Shown: piece after piece, positions 35,735 through 44,354 of the stretch
Layout of the letters: each line of letters starts with the position of its first letter
Numbering within the stretch: the stretch's first letter is position 1
Assembly (NCBI RefSeq): GCF_040100845.1
Contig: NZ_JAZHSH010000001.1
Span: 1,178,001 to 1,242,000 of the forward strand
Length of the DNA: 64,000 nt
Reading direction: 5' to 3'
From: Chengkuizengella sp. SCS-71B
GTDB lineage: Bacteria > Bacillota > Bacilli > Paenibacillales > KCTC-33759
Made by a program: the position numbers and the translations under genes
Notes under the pieces: model-generated
Seen by the model: only the letters and a program-made list of their open reading frames with translations
Databases searched by the model: none
Told to the model about the DNA's origin: nothing

Positions 35735-36166
35735 TTGAGTGCTTATGATTCTTTATATGTTGAGTATATATATTATTTTAATATAGAACGTGATTATTTT
35801 GAATGTCATGAAGTGTTGGAAGAGCTGTGGTTAAATGAGGGTAGGTCCCCTATCTATCAAGGGCTTTTACAGGTTGCTGTAGCTTTACATCATTTTAACA
35901 ACAATAATATTACCGGAGGAATTAAACTTTTTCGTCTTGCATTAGAGAAACTGGAGATCAATGAGAGTTTAGCAGATGAATTAGGAATTGACTTAACAAA
36001 GTTAATTGAAGATAGTAGGGTTTATCTAAATAAATTGAAACAATATGAAAATGATCCATTCGATTTTTATGACCTGGATATTATCATTACAGATACTAAA
36101 TTACAACAAGAAGTTGAATACTTAAAGAAAAACCCTCCCACAAAACATGATGAAATGGATGAATAA
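35735..36166 (+). CDS. DUF309 protein
   Basis: A 143-residue helical protein of the DUF309 family (YpuF in B. subtilis). The signature YFNIERDYFECHEVLEELWL is near the N-terminus and GLLQVAVALHHFNNNNITGG in the middle. The histidine, cysteine and acid residues of the signature are conserved, but the function is unknown. It begins with TTG 35735 next to the end of the alarmone-synthetase gene (AAAGGAG upstream), so the two form an operon ending at the terminator 36220-36254. Confidence 0.87.
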   Translation: MSAYDSLYVEYIYYFNIERDYFECHEVLEELWLNEGRSPIYQGLLQVAVALHHFNNNNITGGIKLFRLALEKLEINESLADELGIDLTKLIEDSRVYLNKLKQYENDPFDFYDLDIIITDTKLQQEVEYLKKNPPTKHDEMDE

Positions 36167-36219
36167 CATTGCATAGTAAAATACATAAGTATAATAATTA
36201 ATGGCATCTTATATGAAGC

Positions 36220-36254
36220 CCAACAAAAAAACCGCATAGCGGTTTTTTTGTTGG
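36220..36254. terminator. Bidirectional terminator
   Basis: CCAACAAAAAAACCGC / GCGGTTTTTTTGTTGG around ATA, between the DUF309 gene and the thioredoxin-like gene. Confidence 0.92.
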
Positions 36255-36269
36255 AACTGTATCGTTTGT

Positions 36270-36764
36270 TTATTTATAGTCAGTTAGAAATTGTCTATAT
36301 TCTTCAGATCTTGCATCATCATTAATACCACCAGCTATTATATCTTTTTGTTCTCCATTTTCATAATAAATGAGTGTTGGGGTAGATTGGATGTAATCCC
36401 ACCCTTGTTCAAACTCCCATACGTTATACTGATACAAATCTACACCAACTTCTGCTGCAATTGGATTAAGTTTTGGAGTGGTATATTTACAATGAGAACA
36501 TGTAGGTGAAAAGAAATAGACAAAGAAACTTTCTCCATTCGCTTTCTTCTCTTCATACTGATCAGGAAGAATAATGTTTTGGTAATTCTCGTCTGATAGT
36601 TGCTCCCTTGTTTCTGGTTTTAAATCTTTAGCTGAAGTCTGATACAATCTTTTTGCGTCTTCTTCATATTTTGCAGTAGCTTGATTTTCAGAAAGTTGAT
36701 TAACGAAATATAATGATGCAATTAATACAATGACAATAGAAGAATATATTATTAGCTTCTTCAT
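36270..36764 (-). CDS. Membrane-anchored thioredoxin-like protein
   Basis: A 164-residue protein with an N-terminal membrane anchor (about residues 3-21, LIIYSSIVIVLIASLYFV), a charged linker of about 50 residues, then a thioredoxin fold with CSHC in YFFSPTCSHCKYTTPKL and the cis-Pro in QSTPTLIYYENG. It is probably exposed outside the membrane. CSHC differs from CGPC or CEPC of typical thioredoxin and ResA, so a disulfide oxidase or isomerase-like role is possible. It is monocistronic. Confidence 0.82.
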   Translation of the reverse strand: MKKLIIYSSIVIVLIASLYFVNQLSENQATAKYEEDAKRLYQTSAKDLKPETREQLSDENYQNIILPDQYEEKKANGESFFVYFFSPTCSHCKYTTPKLNPIAAEVGVDLYQYNVWEFEQGWDYIQSTPTLIYYENGEQKDIIAGGINDDARSEEYRQFLTDYK

Positions 36765-36949
36765 AAAACACCCCTATTCTATTTTATTTATATTATTATA
36801 ATATAAATTCTGGACAGAGTGAAAGGAATCCATATTTTTGTCATTTATATGTAAATGGTAATACAATGTTTTTTTATAGTGGATAGTTCATCAATAAAAT
36901 GGATAATCTATGATTGTTAAGTTTTACAATATATGTGGAGGCGATTAAT

Positions 36950-37966
36950 TTGGTCGATGTGATGATTAGACCTGACATGAGAACATCTAATGGAGAAGTA
37001 AGTGATATTTTACTACATAATAAATATGTAGGAACATGTTCAATTGTGTATCGTGAAGGGGAAAGAATTGCGGGTGCTGTTCAGCTTGAGGAACAATCAT
37101 TAGATCGATTTGAAAAAGATAGAGTAACAAGTTTTGTAAAAACTTACATTCAGTCTTTGATTGATGCGTTGCATGTGGATGAGTGTGATGTCATTGTAAG
37201 TTACAGTGATTACGATCATGTTATTGCAACAGAAGGAAATGTGGGAGAAATAGAAGAGATCATTGAAGTAGATGAATACTTTAATGACAACGAAAATGAG
37301 CAAGACATACTTGAGTTCTCAGATGATGAAAATGAGAACACTCAAGGATATGAACTGATGATTGTAGGGGAAAGAAAAAATGCGGTAGAATATCATGTTT
37401 ACAATGAGAATAAACAATGGATTGCAGAAGCGTTTATGAGTATATTTGGGACAGATGTAGTTGGAGAAGTGAGTTGGCTTAGAGAACCAACAGAAGATGA
37501 GTTAAATGACGTAACAGAATTGATCATCTCCGATTTTGATGAGGATGAGATGGATACTTTTATGATTGATATGACTTATCAAGGTCAGCTGCTAGAAACA
37601 CTTGAACTTACACATGAGGAATTACTTGAAGATACAGAATATACAATAGCTTCAGATGATGCAGATGATGACTTTAATATTGTACTTACAAGAGATGATA
37701 ATGAAATATTAACTTATGATATTTATAGGTCATTGAATCAAGGTGAGCTTCCATTTGGAAGAGCTACTATTGATATTAGTGAATTAGAAGTTGTGGGTTC
37801 TATTGATGTAATCGATCCAGGAATTCCAGAAGAAAGAGAACAAATTGCAGCATCATTGATGCAGGAAATTGATAAGATATGTGACTATAATAGCTTTAAT
37901 CTTACAATGATGTATCAAAATAAACCCATTGATGAGATTATGTTAGAAAATGACCAATTTCATTAA
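36950..37966 (+). CDS. Very acidic protein of three related ~90-residue units, unknown
   Basis: A 338-residue cytoplasmic protein, strongly acidic. Three segments look related: CSIVYREGERIAGAVQLEEQ..., then EYHVYNENKQWIAEAFMSIF..., then TYDIYRSLNQGELPFGRATI.... In the two later units, and less clearly in the first, a VG(E/S)(V/I) strand, an acidic helix and a (M/L)xxMYQ.. strand ending in L-E-x-L follow. Triplication of one alpha/beta domain is inferred. TTG 36950 has GGAGG eight bases upstream. It is a single gene with a strong terminator. Family not recognised. Confidence 0.75.
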   Translation: MVDVMIRPDMRTSNGEVSDILLHNKYVGTCSIVYREGERIAGAVQLEEQSLDRFEKDRVTSFVKTYIQSLIDALHVDECDVIVSYSDYDHVIATEGNVGEIEEIIEVDEYFNDNENEQDILEFSDDENENTQGYELMIVGERKNAVEYHVYNENKQWIAEAFMSIFGTDVVGEVSWLREPTEDELNDVTELIISDFDEDEMDTFMIDMTYQGQLLETLELTHEELLEDTEYTIASDDADDDFNIVLTRDDNEILTYDIYRSLNQGELPFGRATIDISELEVVGSIDVIDPGIPEEREQIAASLMQEIDKICDYNSFNLTMMYQNKPIDEIMLENDQFH

Positions 37967-38026
37967 TAGTAATCAACATAATAGATCTCACTTAACCTGA
38001 GCAAATGTTACTTTCTGTCACTTTGA

Positions 38027-38051
38027 AACTCGCCAATCGGCGAGTTTTTTT
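38027..38051 (+). terminator. Terminator of the acidic repeat-protein gene
   Basis: CTCGCC AATC GGCGAG plus seven T. Confidence 0.9.
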
Positions 38052-38230
38052 GAAAACTTAAGAATTTATAAAATTTCAAATTCTAAGTTTCAACAAAAAC
38101 TACCTCTAAAGAAAACTCGATGATTGGCAAGTCTAGACGAAGGCAGAATCGTTATTGCCCTTATACTATCTACATTTTAATTATTTAATTTATGATAGTG
38201 TAAAGAAGTATTCGGCTACCTCCTCGAGAG

Positions 38231-38249
38231 ACTCCGATAGGAGTTTTTG
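38231..38249 (+). terminator. Short hairpin with T-run upstream of queD
   Basis: ACTCC GATA GGAGT then T5. An upstream CTCC at 38220 could compete for GGAG, so alternative folds are possible. It may end a short RNA about 140 bases before queD. Confidence 0.5.
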
Positions 38250-38389
38250 TTCATCAGAAACTTTTACCAATATTCATGCCATAATTCATATGATATTCTA
38301 AAAAAAACTACAATAAAAAAATGTTACAGGCTGTTAAAAGAATGTTATGATATAATATGTTTGAATTTTTAAGATAAGGGATGAAAGTC

Positions 38390-38857
38390 ATGAGTTATGA
38401 AATACCAAAAAAAGTACAGCTTTTGGGTACAGATATACAAAAAGAACAGTTGAAATATCACACAAAAAAAGTATTGGTTTCTAAAGAATTTACATTTGAT
38501 AGTGCACATCATTTACACTGTTATGAAGGGAAATGTCAAAGTCTACATGGGCATACATATCGATTGCAGGTCATCATGTTAGGTCGAACTGACGAGAGAG
38601 GCATTGTCATAGATTTTGCAGATATAAAAAAAATAACAAAAGAAAAAGTAATAGACCCATTAGATCATAAATATTTAAATGATGTATTGCCACCAATGAA
38701 TACTACGGCTGAAAATATGGTCGTTTGGATATATGAACAAATTAAAGAAGCTCTGATCGATGAAGGATGGTCACCAGAAGTGATTTTAGAAGAAATTCGT
38801 CTTTGGGAAACACCAACTAGCTATGCCTCTGTGACAAGAGCATTAATGGAGGAATGA
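38390..38857 (+). CDS. queD: 6-carboxy-5,6,7,8-tetrahydropterin synthase QueD
   Basis: A 155-residue T-fold enzyme that makes 6-carboxytetrahydropterin from dihydroneopterin triphosphate for queuosine. Zinc ligands are visible in FDSAHHLHCYEGKCQSLHGHTY: the first His pair region, the catalytic Cys and HGH. RGIVIDFADIKK and DHKYLND are family blocks. ATG 38390 is nine bases after AAGGG; the ATG nine bases earlier is too close. First gene of queDEC; queE starts two bases after its stop. Confidence 0.95.
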   Translation: MSYEIPKKVQLLGTDIQKEQLKYHTKKVLVSKEFTFDSAHHLHCYEGKCQSLHGHTYRLQVIMLGRTDERGIVIDFADIKKITKEKVIDPLDHKYLNDVLPPMNTTAENMVVWIYEQIKEALIDEGWSPEVILEEIRLWETPTSYASVTRALMEE

Positions 38858-38859
38858 TT

Positions 38860-39540
38860 ATGAATGAAATCAAACTTCCTATGGTTGAAATTTTTGAGAC
38901 GGTGGAAGGTGAGGGGACTGGAGCAGGTTTTCCTACCATATTTGTCCGTCTTTTTGGTTGTAATTTAAGATGTACTTGGTGTGACACTCCCTATAGCTAT
39001 CCACCAGAAAAAGCTGAGAAAGTAATGAGTATTGAAGAGATTGTGAATGAAGTTCGTACATATTCTTCACATCAAATTTGCCTGACAGGTGGAGAGCCAT
39101 TATTATATGGAGATCATTCATTGAAACTGATAGAAGAATTAGTTAAATTAGAACAAATTAAAGACATTCATATTGAAACAAACGGAGCCATAGACTTGCA
39201 ACCATTTATAAATCAAATAACATCTTCAAAAGTTAGATATGTAATGGATTATAAATTGCCTGACTCTGGTGAAATGGAAAAAATGGATGTGAAAAACCTT
39301 GAGTTACTGCGTAAACAAGATGAATTAAAATTCGTTATAGGTAGTGAACAAGATTTTTTCACAGCGAAGCAATTATTGGATACGAACCAAACAGAAGCAT
39401 TACCTTTATTTAGTCCTGTTTGGGAAACGATGCCGCCTCAAAAATTAGTGGAAATGATGTTAGAACATAAATGTTCTCATATTAAGTTGAATTTACAATT
39501 GCATAAAATCATTTGGGATCCAGCTATGAGAGGTGTATAG
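38860..39540 (+). CDS. queE: 7-carboxy-7-deazaguanine synthase QueE (radical SAM)
   Basis: A 226-residue radical SAM enzyme that contracts the pterin ring to CDG. The cluster motif CX3CX2C is in FGCNLRCTWCDTPYSY. N-terminal IFETVEGEGTGAGFPTIFVR and SAM-binding LTGGEPLL are typical, and the C-terminal SPVWETMPPQKLVEMML fits short QueE. ATG 38860 has GGAGG seven bases upstream; the ATG six bases before it is too close. It overlaps nearly directly with queD and precedes queC by 72 bases. Confidence 0.95.
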   Translation: MNEIKLPMVEIFETVEGEGTGAGFPTIFVRLFGCNLRCTWCDTPYSYPPEKAEKVMSIEEIVNEVRTYSSHQICLTGGEPLLYGDHSLKLIEELVKLEQIKDIHIETNGAIDLQPFINQITSSKVRYVMDYKLPDSGEMEKMDVKNLELLRKQDELKFVIGSEQDFFTAKQLLDTNQTEALPLFSPVWETMPPQKLVEMMLEHKCSHIKLNLQLHKIIWDPAMRGV

Positions 39541-39612
39541 TTACAGTCCAGATTTGGGATCTGAAACATAATTTTTTGTACGCATTTACAATTTAAACAA
39601 TGAGGTGTAACA

Positions 39613-40311
39613 ATGAACAAAAAAGCAGTAATTATTTTAAGTGGTGGATTAGATAGTACAACCTGTATGGGAATTGCAAAGGATCAAGGTTACGATTTAT
39701 ATCCAATCACGTTTGATTACGGACAGAGGCATAATATTGAAATTGAAAAGTCAAAAAAAGTCGCAGATTATTATGGTGTTAGAGATAAACAAAAAATCAT
39801 TCCATTATCTTTTTTAAAAGATTTTGGTGGCAGTGCCTTGACAGATGATAATTTGGAAGTACCAGATGTAGTAACATCAGATGCATCAGCTGCTGAGTCC
39901 TCAGACATTCCAATTACTTATGTGCCTGGGCGTAATTTATTGTTTTTATCTATCGCTACCTCTTATGCTGAAGTTTTAGAAGCAGATGCGATTTTTATTG
40001 GTGTAAATGCGCTTGATTATAGCGGCTATCCAGATTGCAGGCCAGAGTTCATAGGTAAAATGGAAGAAGTTATTTCTTTAGCTACTAAGGTTGGGGTAGA
40101 AGGTCATAAAGTAAAAATAGAAACACCACTCATTTCTTGGAGCAAAGCTGAGATTATAAAAGAAGGTTTAAAAATAGATGTACCTTATCATCTAACTACT
40201 TCTTGTTACAATGGAGAAGAAGAGGCTTGTGGTACATGTGATAGTTGCCGTTTACGTTTAAAAGGTTTTGAAGAAGCGGGTTCTAAAGATCCTATTCCTT
40301 ATGTTTTATAA
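39613..40311 (+). CDS. queC: 7-cyano-7-deazaguanine synthase QueC
   Basis: A 232-residue ATP-dependent enzyme converting CDG to preQ0. The P-loop-like PPi motif is ILSGGLDSTTCMGIA at the N-terminus, with YVPGRNLLFLSIATSYAE. The zinc site is made of C-terminal cysteines in TSCYNGEEEACGTCDSCRLR. ATG 39613 follows GAGGTG. The last gene of queDEC. Together with queF at 31481 the full route to preQ1 is present in this window except the initial GTP cyclohydrolase. Confidence 0.96.
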   Translation: MNKKAVIILSGGLDSTTCMGIAKDQGYDLYPITFDYGQRHNIEIEKSKKVADYYGVRDKQKIIPLSFLKDFGGSALTDDNLEVPDVVTSDASAAESSDIPITYVPGRNLLFLSIATSYAEVLEADAIFIGVNALDYSGYPDCRPEFIGKMEEVISLATKVGVEGHKVKIETPLISWSKAEIIKEGLKIDVPYHLTTSCYNGEEEACGTCDSCRLRLKGFEEAGSKDPIPYVL

Positions 40312-40388
40312 TATAATCCTTAATATATCTTTAAATAAAGCCTCAACTGAAAAGTAATATTAAATAGGTATTTAGTTTGAAAAAATTG

Positions 40389-40501
40389 ATCCAAAAATAT
40401 TTTGCGACAGACTCCCACCGCTATAGGTGGTATCTTCAAATCCGGTGGAGTAGAGCCTCCATCTGATTTCTTGATGTTTAAGCTTTGCTTAAACGAGTTC
40501 A
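40389..40501 (-). repeat. Structured repeat, copy C (solo)
   Basis: A 113-base copy of the element at 1282-1396 and 8867-8981, minus orientation, ending TTTTTGGAT. The three hairpins are conserved, with changes mostly in loops or as G-U pairs. It lies about 80 bases downstream of queC, with no transposase gene near. Confidence 0.85.
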
Positions 40502-40802
40502 TTTTTAGATTTATTATGTATTCAGATTGAAATATTGAATAATAGACCAACATAAGGACCTCCTAAATCTCTAGCAACTAGTGATTTGAAGGTTCTTTCT
40601 TTATTTTAATTTATTTAATTAGCAGATATTTGTTGAACTGCCACCTTTATAGCCATTCTGACTCTTCATAAGCTCCAATTTAGAGGGAATAAATGGTCTT
40701 AATCCATGTTTTTAAGCGTTCTATATCATAATAGAGGTATTTCATGGTCTTAAATCATAAATATTTCATGAAATTAAGCCAAATGTTACGAAAAACAGCT
40801 AA

Positions 40803-40878
40803 ATAAGACCATCAATTCCCGTTAATTTATTTTTTTTAGAAAAATCATTAAAATAAGACCACGAATTCCCGTTAATTA
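40803..40878 (+). repeat. Two 26-base direct repeats, 50-base period
   Basis: AATAAGACCA(TC/CG)AATTCCCGTTAATT at 40803-40828 and 40853-40878, 24 of 26 bases alike. Related TGGTCTTAA words occur nearby at about 40690 and 40745 on the other strand sense. Role unknown. Confidence 0.6.
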
Positions 40879-41180
40879 TTTCGAAATCATCATGTTTGTT
40901 AATTCAAATCATTACTTCAATAGGTCTATGAGCAATATTTAGATATATTAAATAAATAATTCCATATTTTTTTATTTCATATCAGGAATTTAAACTAGTA
41001 AGTAAATGAGAGAATATGAAAGCTATTTAAACATAGACGTACAATAAATCGCTTACATGGTAGATTGATAGCATAGATCATTAGTAGAAATGTGTGTATA
41101 ATTTGTATTTGTGAAAATCGGGTGACATTCGTTAGGCGAAAGTCAAAAACTAACAAATTTATCAGAAAAGAGGCAATGAT

Positions 41181-42635
41181 TTGAACTTACAACAAACGTG
41201 GAAAGATTCATGGTTCTCGAATGTTAGAGGTGACGTTTTATCAGGAATGACAGTAGCCTTGGCATTAATACCTGAAGCGATAGCATTTTCTATTATTGCT
41301 GGTGTAGATCCAATGGTTGGATTATATGCATCGTTTTGTATCGCAGTAGTCATTGCATTCGTAGGTGGAAGACCAGGGATGATATCAGCAGCAACAGGTG
41401 CAATGGCATTATTAATGGTTACTTTAGTAGCAGAACATGGATTACAATATTTATTGGCAGCCACAATTTTAACTGGTATTATACAATTTTTAATGGGAAT
41501 ATTTAAATTAGGACGATTTGTTACTTTTATACCACAATCAGTAGTTATTGGTTTTGTGAATGCTTTAGCGATATTAATATTTATGGCTCAGCTTCCTCAT
41601 TTTGTTGGGGAATCATGGCAAATGTACGCTATTGTTGCAGGTACGTTAGCCATCATATATATTTTACCTAGATTTACTAAAGCTATACCATCAGCTTTAG
41701 TGGCAATTATTGTGATGTCTATAGTGGTTATATTTAGTGGACTACAGATGAGAACGGTTGGAGATATGGGTAAAATAACATCAGAATTGCCTATATTTTT
41801 AATTCCTAATATACCTTTAAATTTAGAAACTTTAATGATTATTCTTCCTTATTCATTTCCACTTGCCCTAGTTGGAATTTTAGAATCATTGCTTACTGCA
41901 ACGATCGTAGATGAAATGACGGAAACAAAAAGTGATAAAAACAAAGAAATTAGAGGCCAAGGTATTGCAAACTTTATCACTGGATTTTTTGGTGGTATGG
42001 CGGGTTGTGCGATGATAGGCCAATCCGTAATTAATGTTAAATCAGGTGGAAAAGGCAGGTTATCTGCACTAGTTGCTGGTGTGTTTCTACTGTTCCTTAT
42101 CTTAGTATTAGGTGATGTTGTAGCTATGATTCCAATGGCAGCGTTAGTGGGTGTCATGATTATGGTTTCCATTGGTACATTTGATTGGCAATCGCTTAGA
42201 GAATTAAATAGAATACCTCGTAGTGATGCAGTTGTTATGATTGTAACTGTTGCTATCGTAGTAGTAACGCATGATTTAGCTAAAGGAGTCATTGCAGGGG
42301 TTATTTTAAGTGCATTGAATTTTGGCTGGCGTATGAGTCAAATTAAAACGAAGGTATCGATAGAGAATAATACGAAAACATATACTGTTACAGGTCAGTT
42401 ATTTTTCGGAACAATGACACATTTTGTAGATTTGTTTGATGTAAACAACGACCCAGATCATATTATAATTGACTTCGGTCAGTCCCATGTTTGGGATCAT
42501 TCAGCAGTTACAGCAATATCAAAAGTAATTATGAAATATCAACAATTAGATAAAAAAGTATCTATTGAAGGATTGAATGAAGAGAGCAAGGCAATCATTG
42601 AACAAGTCGGTCTGAGTTCTTCATCCAGTCATTAA
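41181..42635 (+). CDS. SulP-family anion transporter with STAS domain
   Basis: A 484-residue SLC26/SulP transporter. The membrane domain is about 1-390 with GMTVALALIPEAIAFSIIAG and VGLYASFCIAVVIAFVGGRPG near the N-terminus and NFITGFFGGMAGCAMIGQS later. A C-terminal STAS domain spans about 395-480 (VTGQLFFGTMTHFVDLF, IIDFGQSHVWDHSAVTAISK). The substrate could be sulfate or bicarbonate; sequence alone does not decide. TTG 41181 has GAGG seven bases upstream. Confidence 0.9.
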   Translation: MNLQQTWKDSWFSNVRGDVLSGMTVALALIPEAIAFSIIAGVDPMVGLYASFCIAVVIAFVGGRPGMISAATGAMALLMVTLVAEHGLQYLLAATILTGIIQFLMGIFKLGRFVTFIPQSVVIGFVNALAILIFMAQLPHFVGESWQMYAIVAGTLAIIYILPRFTKAIPSALVAIIVMSIVVIFSGLQMRTVGDMGKITSELPIFLIPNIPLNLETLMIILPYSFPLALVGILESLLTATIVDEMTETKSDKNKEIRGQGIANFITGFFGGMAGCAMIGQSVINVKSGGKGRLSALVAGVFLLFLILVLGDVVAMIPMAALVGVMIMVSIGTFDWQSLRELNRIPRSDAVVMIVTVAIVVVTHDLAKGVIAGVILSALNFGWRMSQIKTKVSIENNTKTYTVTGQLFFGTMTHFVDLFDVNNDPDHIIIDFGQSHVWDHSAVTAISKVIMKYQQLDKKVSIEGLNEESKAIIEQVGLSSSSSH

Positions 42636-42661
42636 TAATGCTAGAACTTATTTATAAACAG

Positions 42662-42697
42662 AAAACAACCTTTCACTTGTGGAGTTGGTTGTTTTTT
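42662..42697. terminator. Bidirectional terminator between SulP and UspA genes
   Basis: AAAACAACC / GGTTGTTTT, with T-run on the plus strand. Confidence 0.85.
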
Positions 42698-42724
42698 GTT
42701 TATATTCATGGAATGCTTTAAGAA

Positions 42725-43150
42725 TTATTTTACGATCATTACTGGACAATGGGCATCATGTGCTACTTGATGACTTACACTTCCTAATAACATCTCACCA
42801 AGGGAATTTAAACCTCGGCTTCCGATGATAATGAGATCAAAGTTCCCTTTATGGGCTCGTTCAACAATTTCATCAGGAGCTTCTCCTAAAGCTACTTCAA
42901 ACAAATATTCTACTTGTGCATTCTTAAACTTTTTCTCTACGGAATGTAAAATATGATGTGCTTCTTCCTTTAAAATAGCTTGTACATCAAAGTTCGAGTG
43001 GATTAATTTAGCTCTTGATGGAGCTTTTGATGCCACATGAAATAGAGTGATTGTTGCATTAGAAAGTTCTTTCATTAAATCAATAGCTGAATCTGCTGCA
43101 CGTTTAGCGTGTTCTGAACCATCAATAGCTAACATAATTTTATTAAACAT
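42725..43150 (-). CDS. Universal stress protein, UspA family
   Basis: A 141-residue single-domain UspA: KIMLAIDGSEHAKRAADSAI at the N-terminus and the ATP-binding motif GSRGLNSLGEMLLGSVSHQV near the end (GX2GX9G(S/T)). ATG 43150 gives the family-typical start MFNKIMLAIDGS; the longer frame to 43192 lacks a better site. It is convergent with the SulP gene, a pairing often seen in Bacillales, which may hint at a link to anion stress. Confidence 0.92.
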   Translation of the reverse strand: MFNKIMLAIDGSEHAKRAADSAIDLMKELSNATITLFHVASKAPSRAKLIHSNFDVQAILKEEAHHILHSVEKKFKNAQVEYLFEVALGEAPDEIVERAHKGNFDLIIIGSRGLNSLGEMLLGSVSHQVAHDAHCPVMIVK

Positions 43151-43512
43151 TTCGAATTCACCTTTATTATTTGATAATGTCATTATATTCAATTTCAGAC
43201 CTGTATTCCATATATTTCAATATATAGTCAAAGAAAATTCACGCATTAAAGGTTTAAGTAAAATGTAATTTTAAAATAAAGTTGCACCATTTATAAAAAA
43301 GTGAATCGATTAAAAAAATTAAATCGCTTAAAAAAATTTTACAGAAATATCTGTAGGTTTAAAATAGATTCATAATATTGAGTATAGATGGTCAACCTCA
43401 TGAATTAGAATGTAATTTATGGAGCTCTTAAAAAATAGGTGTTCATTTTTCGTGTACTCTATTGCAGTTAATCTACTATAATTTCAATACAAACAAGAAA
43501 AGGAGACTTAAA
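43151..43512. other. Intergenic region between UspA and the PEP-mutase-like gene
   Basis: About 360 AT-rich bases. The only structure noted is an 18-base tandem duplication (AATCGATTAAAAAAATTA and AATCGCTTAAAAAAATTT, 43304-43339) and a small ACAGAAATATCTGT hairpin after it. Confidence 0.5.
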
Positions 43513-44340
43513 ATGAAAACTTGTGAAAAAGTAAAGGTGTTTAGAGAGTTACATCGAAAAGATAAACCAATGGTGTTATTAAATATTTGGAGTGTGGAGT
43601 GTGCAAAGGCTTTAACTAATAGAAATATCAAATTAATTCCAACTGGAAGTTATGCTATGGCCGATAATTATGGGTATGAGGATGGAGAAAACATGCCCTT
43701 TGAAGAAATAGTTACTTATATCAGTCATATGCAACCAAATGAAAATTTTATTACTGTAGATATAGAGACTGGCTATGCAACTAATTTATATGAGTTAGAA
43801 AAAAACATAATAGCACTAATCGAAAATGGTGTAGTTGGAATAAATATAGAGGATAAAGTAAAGGGAACTTCTTCTTTATTTAATATCAATGAACAATGTC
43901 AAAGGATATCCTTTATTCGCAAAGTCTGTGAGAAAATAGGTAGTGATATTTTCATAAATGTAAGAACAGATACTTATTTTATGGGAGATATTCTGAATAA
44001 TAATTTAGGCGAAGAATGTTTACATCAAACATTAACTAGAATGAAAGCTTATGGAGAAGCTGGAGCTGATGGAGTTTTTGTACCAGGATTAACCAACAAA
44101 GAACATATTCAAAGCGTCACAAATAGCTCTACAGTGGCAATAAATTTAATGTTGGATATAAAAAAAGATAATATGATGGAATACTTAAATTTAGGTGTTG
44201 CTAGGATTAGTTTTGGACCATCTCTTTATTTTTTATATAATGAATGTGTAGATAAAGATATTGATAAGTTTTATGAGAATATTTTAAATAAATTAAACAG
44301 TTATCATAAAAATAACCAAATAGAACTTTTAATGACCTAA
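43513..44340 (+). CDS. Isocitrate lyase/PEP mutase superfamily protein
   Basis: A 275-residue TIM-barrel enzyme of the PEP mutase/methylisocitrate lyase superfamily. Metal-binding and active-site segments are PTGSYAMADNYGYEDGE, ITVDIETGYATN, VGINIEDKV and INVRTDTYF. The KKCGH-type lyase motif of isocitrate lyases is absent, so a C-C or P-C lyase of unknown substrate is likely. ATG 43513 has AAAAGGAGA upstream. The ada gene starts 14 bases after its stop, so they are one operon and probably one DNA-damage-inducible unit. Confidence 0.85.
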   Translation: MKTCEKVKVFRELHRKDKPMVLLNIWSVECAKALTNRNIKLIPTGSYAMADNYGYEDGENMPFEEIVTYISHMQPNENFITVDIETGYATNLYELEKNIIALIENGVVGINIEDKVKGTSSLFNINEQCQRISFIRKVCEKIGSDIFINVRTDTYFMGDILNNNLGEECLHQTLTRMKAYGEAGADGVFVPGLTNKEHIQSVTNSSTVAINLMLDIKKDNMMEYLNLGVARISFGPSLYFLYNECVDKDIDKFYENILNKLNSYHKNNQIELLMT

Positions 44341-44354
44341 AATGAGGATTTGAA

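Larger units (their letters stand above)
37967..38389. other. Intergenic region upstream of queDEC
   Basis: About 420 bases. It holds the terminator at 38027-38051, a second small terminator hairpin at 38231-38249 and an extended -10 (TGATATAAT, 38348-38356) for queD. I looked for a preQ1 riboswitch (CTAGCTACACC-like core with an A-rich tail) and did not see one. Confidence 0.55.
40312..41180. other. Long noncoding region between queC and the SulP gene
   Basis: About 870 bases with no convincing gene. It contains structured repeat copy C (40389-40501), the 26-base direct repeats at 40803-40878, and a small hairpin close to the SulP gene (GACATTCG with CGAAAGTC, about 41124-41146). The 40320-40553 minus-strand frame is a shadow of copy C. 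Confidence 0.7.

Noticed and set aside
40320-40553. 77-residue minus-strand frame across copy C of the structured repeat
   Set aside because: It follows the repeat sequence; copies A and B do not keep a matching frame, so it is not a conserved protein.
41849-42292. Thr- and Ile-rich minus-strand frame within the SulP gene
   Set aside because: Antisense shadow of membrane-protein codons; no start signals.
43304-43339. CRISPR-like array
   Set aside because: Only two 18-base AT-rich units back to back without spacers; no cas genes and no other array seen in the window.
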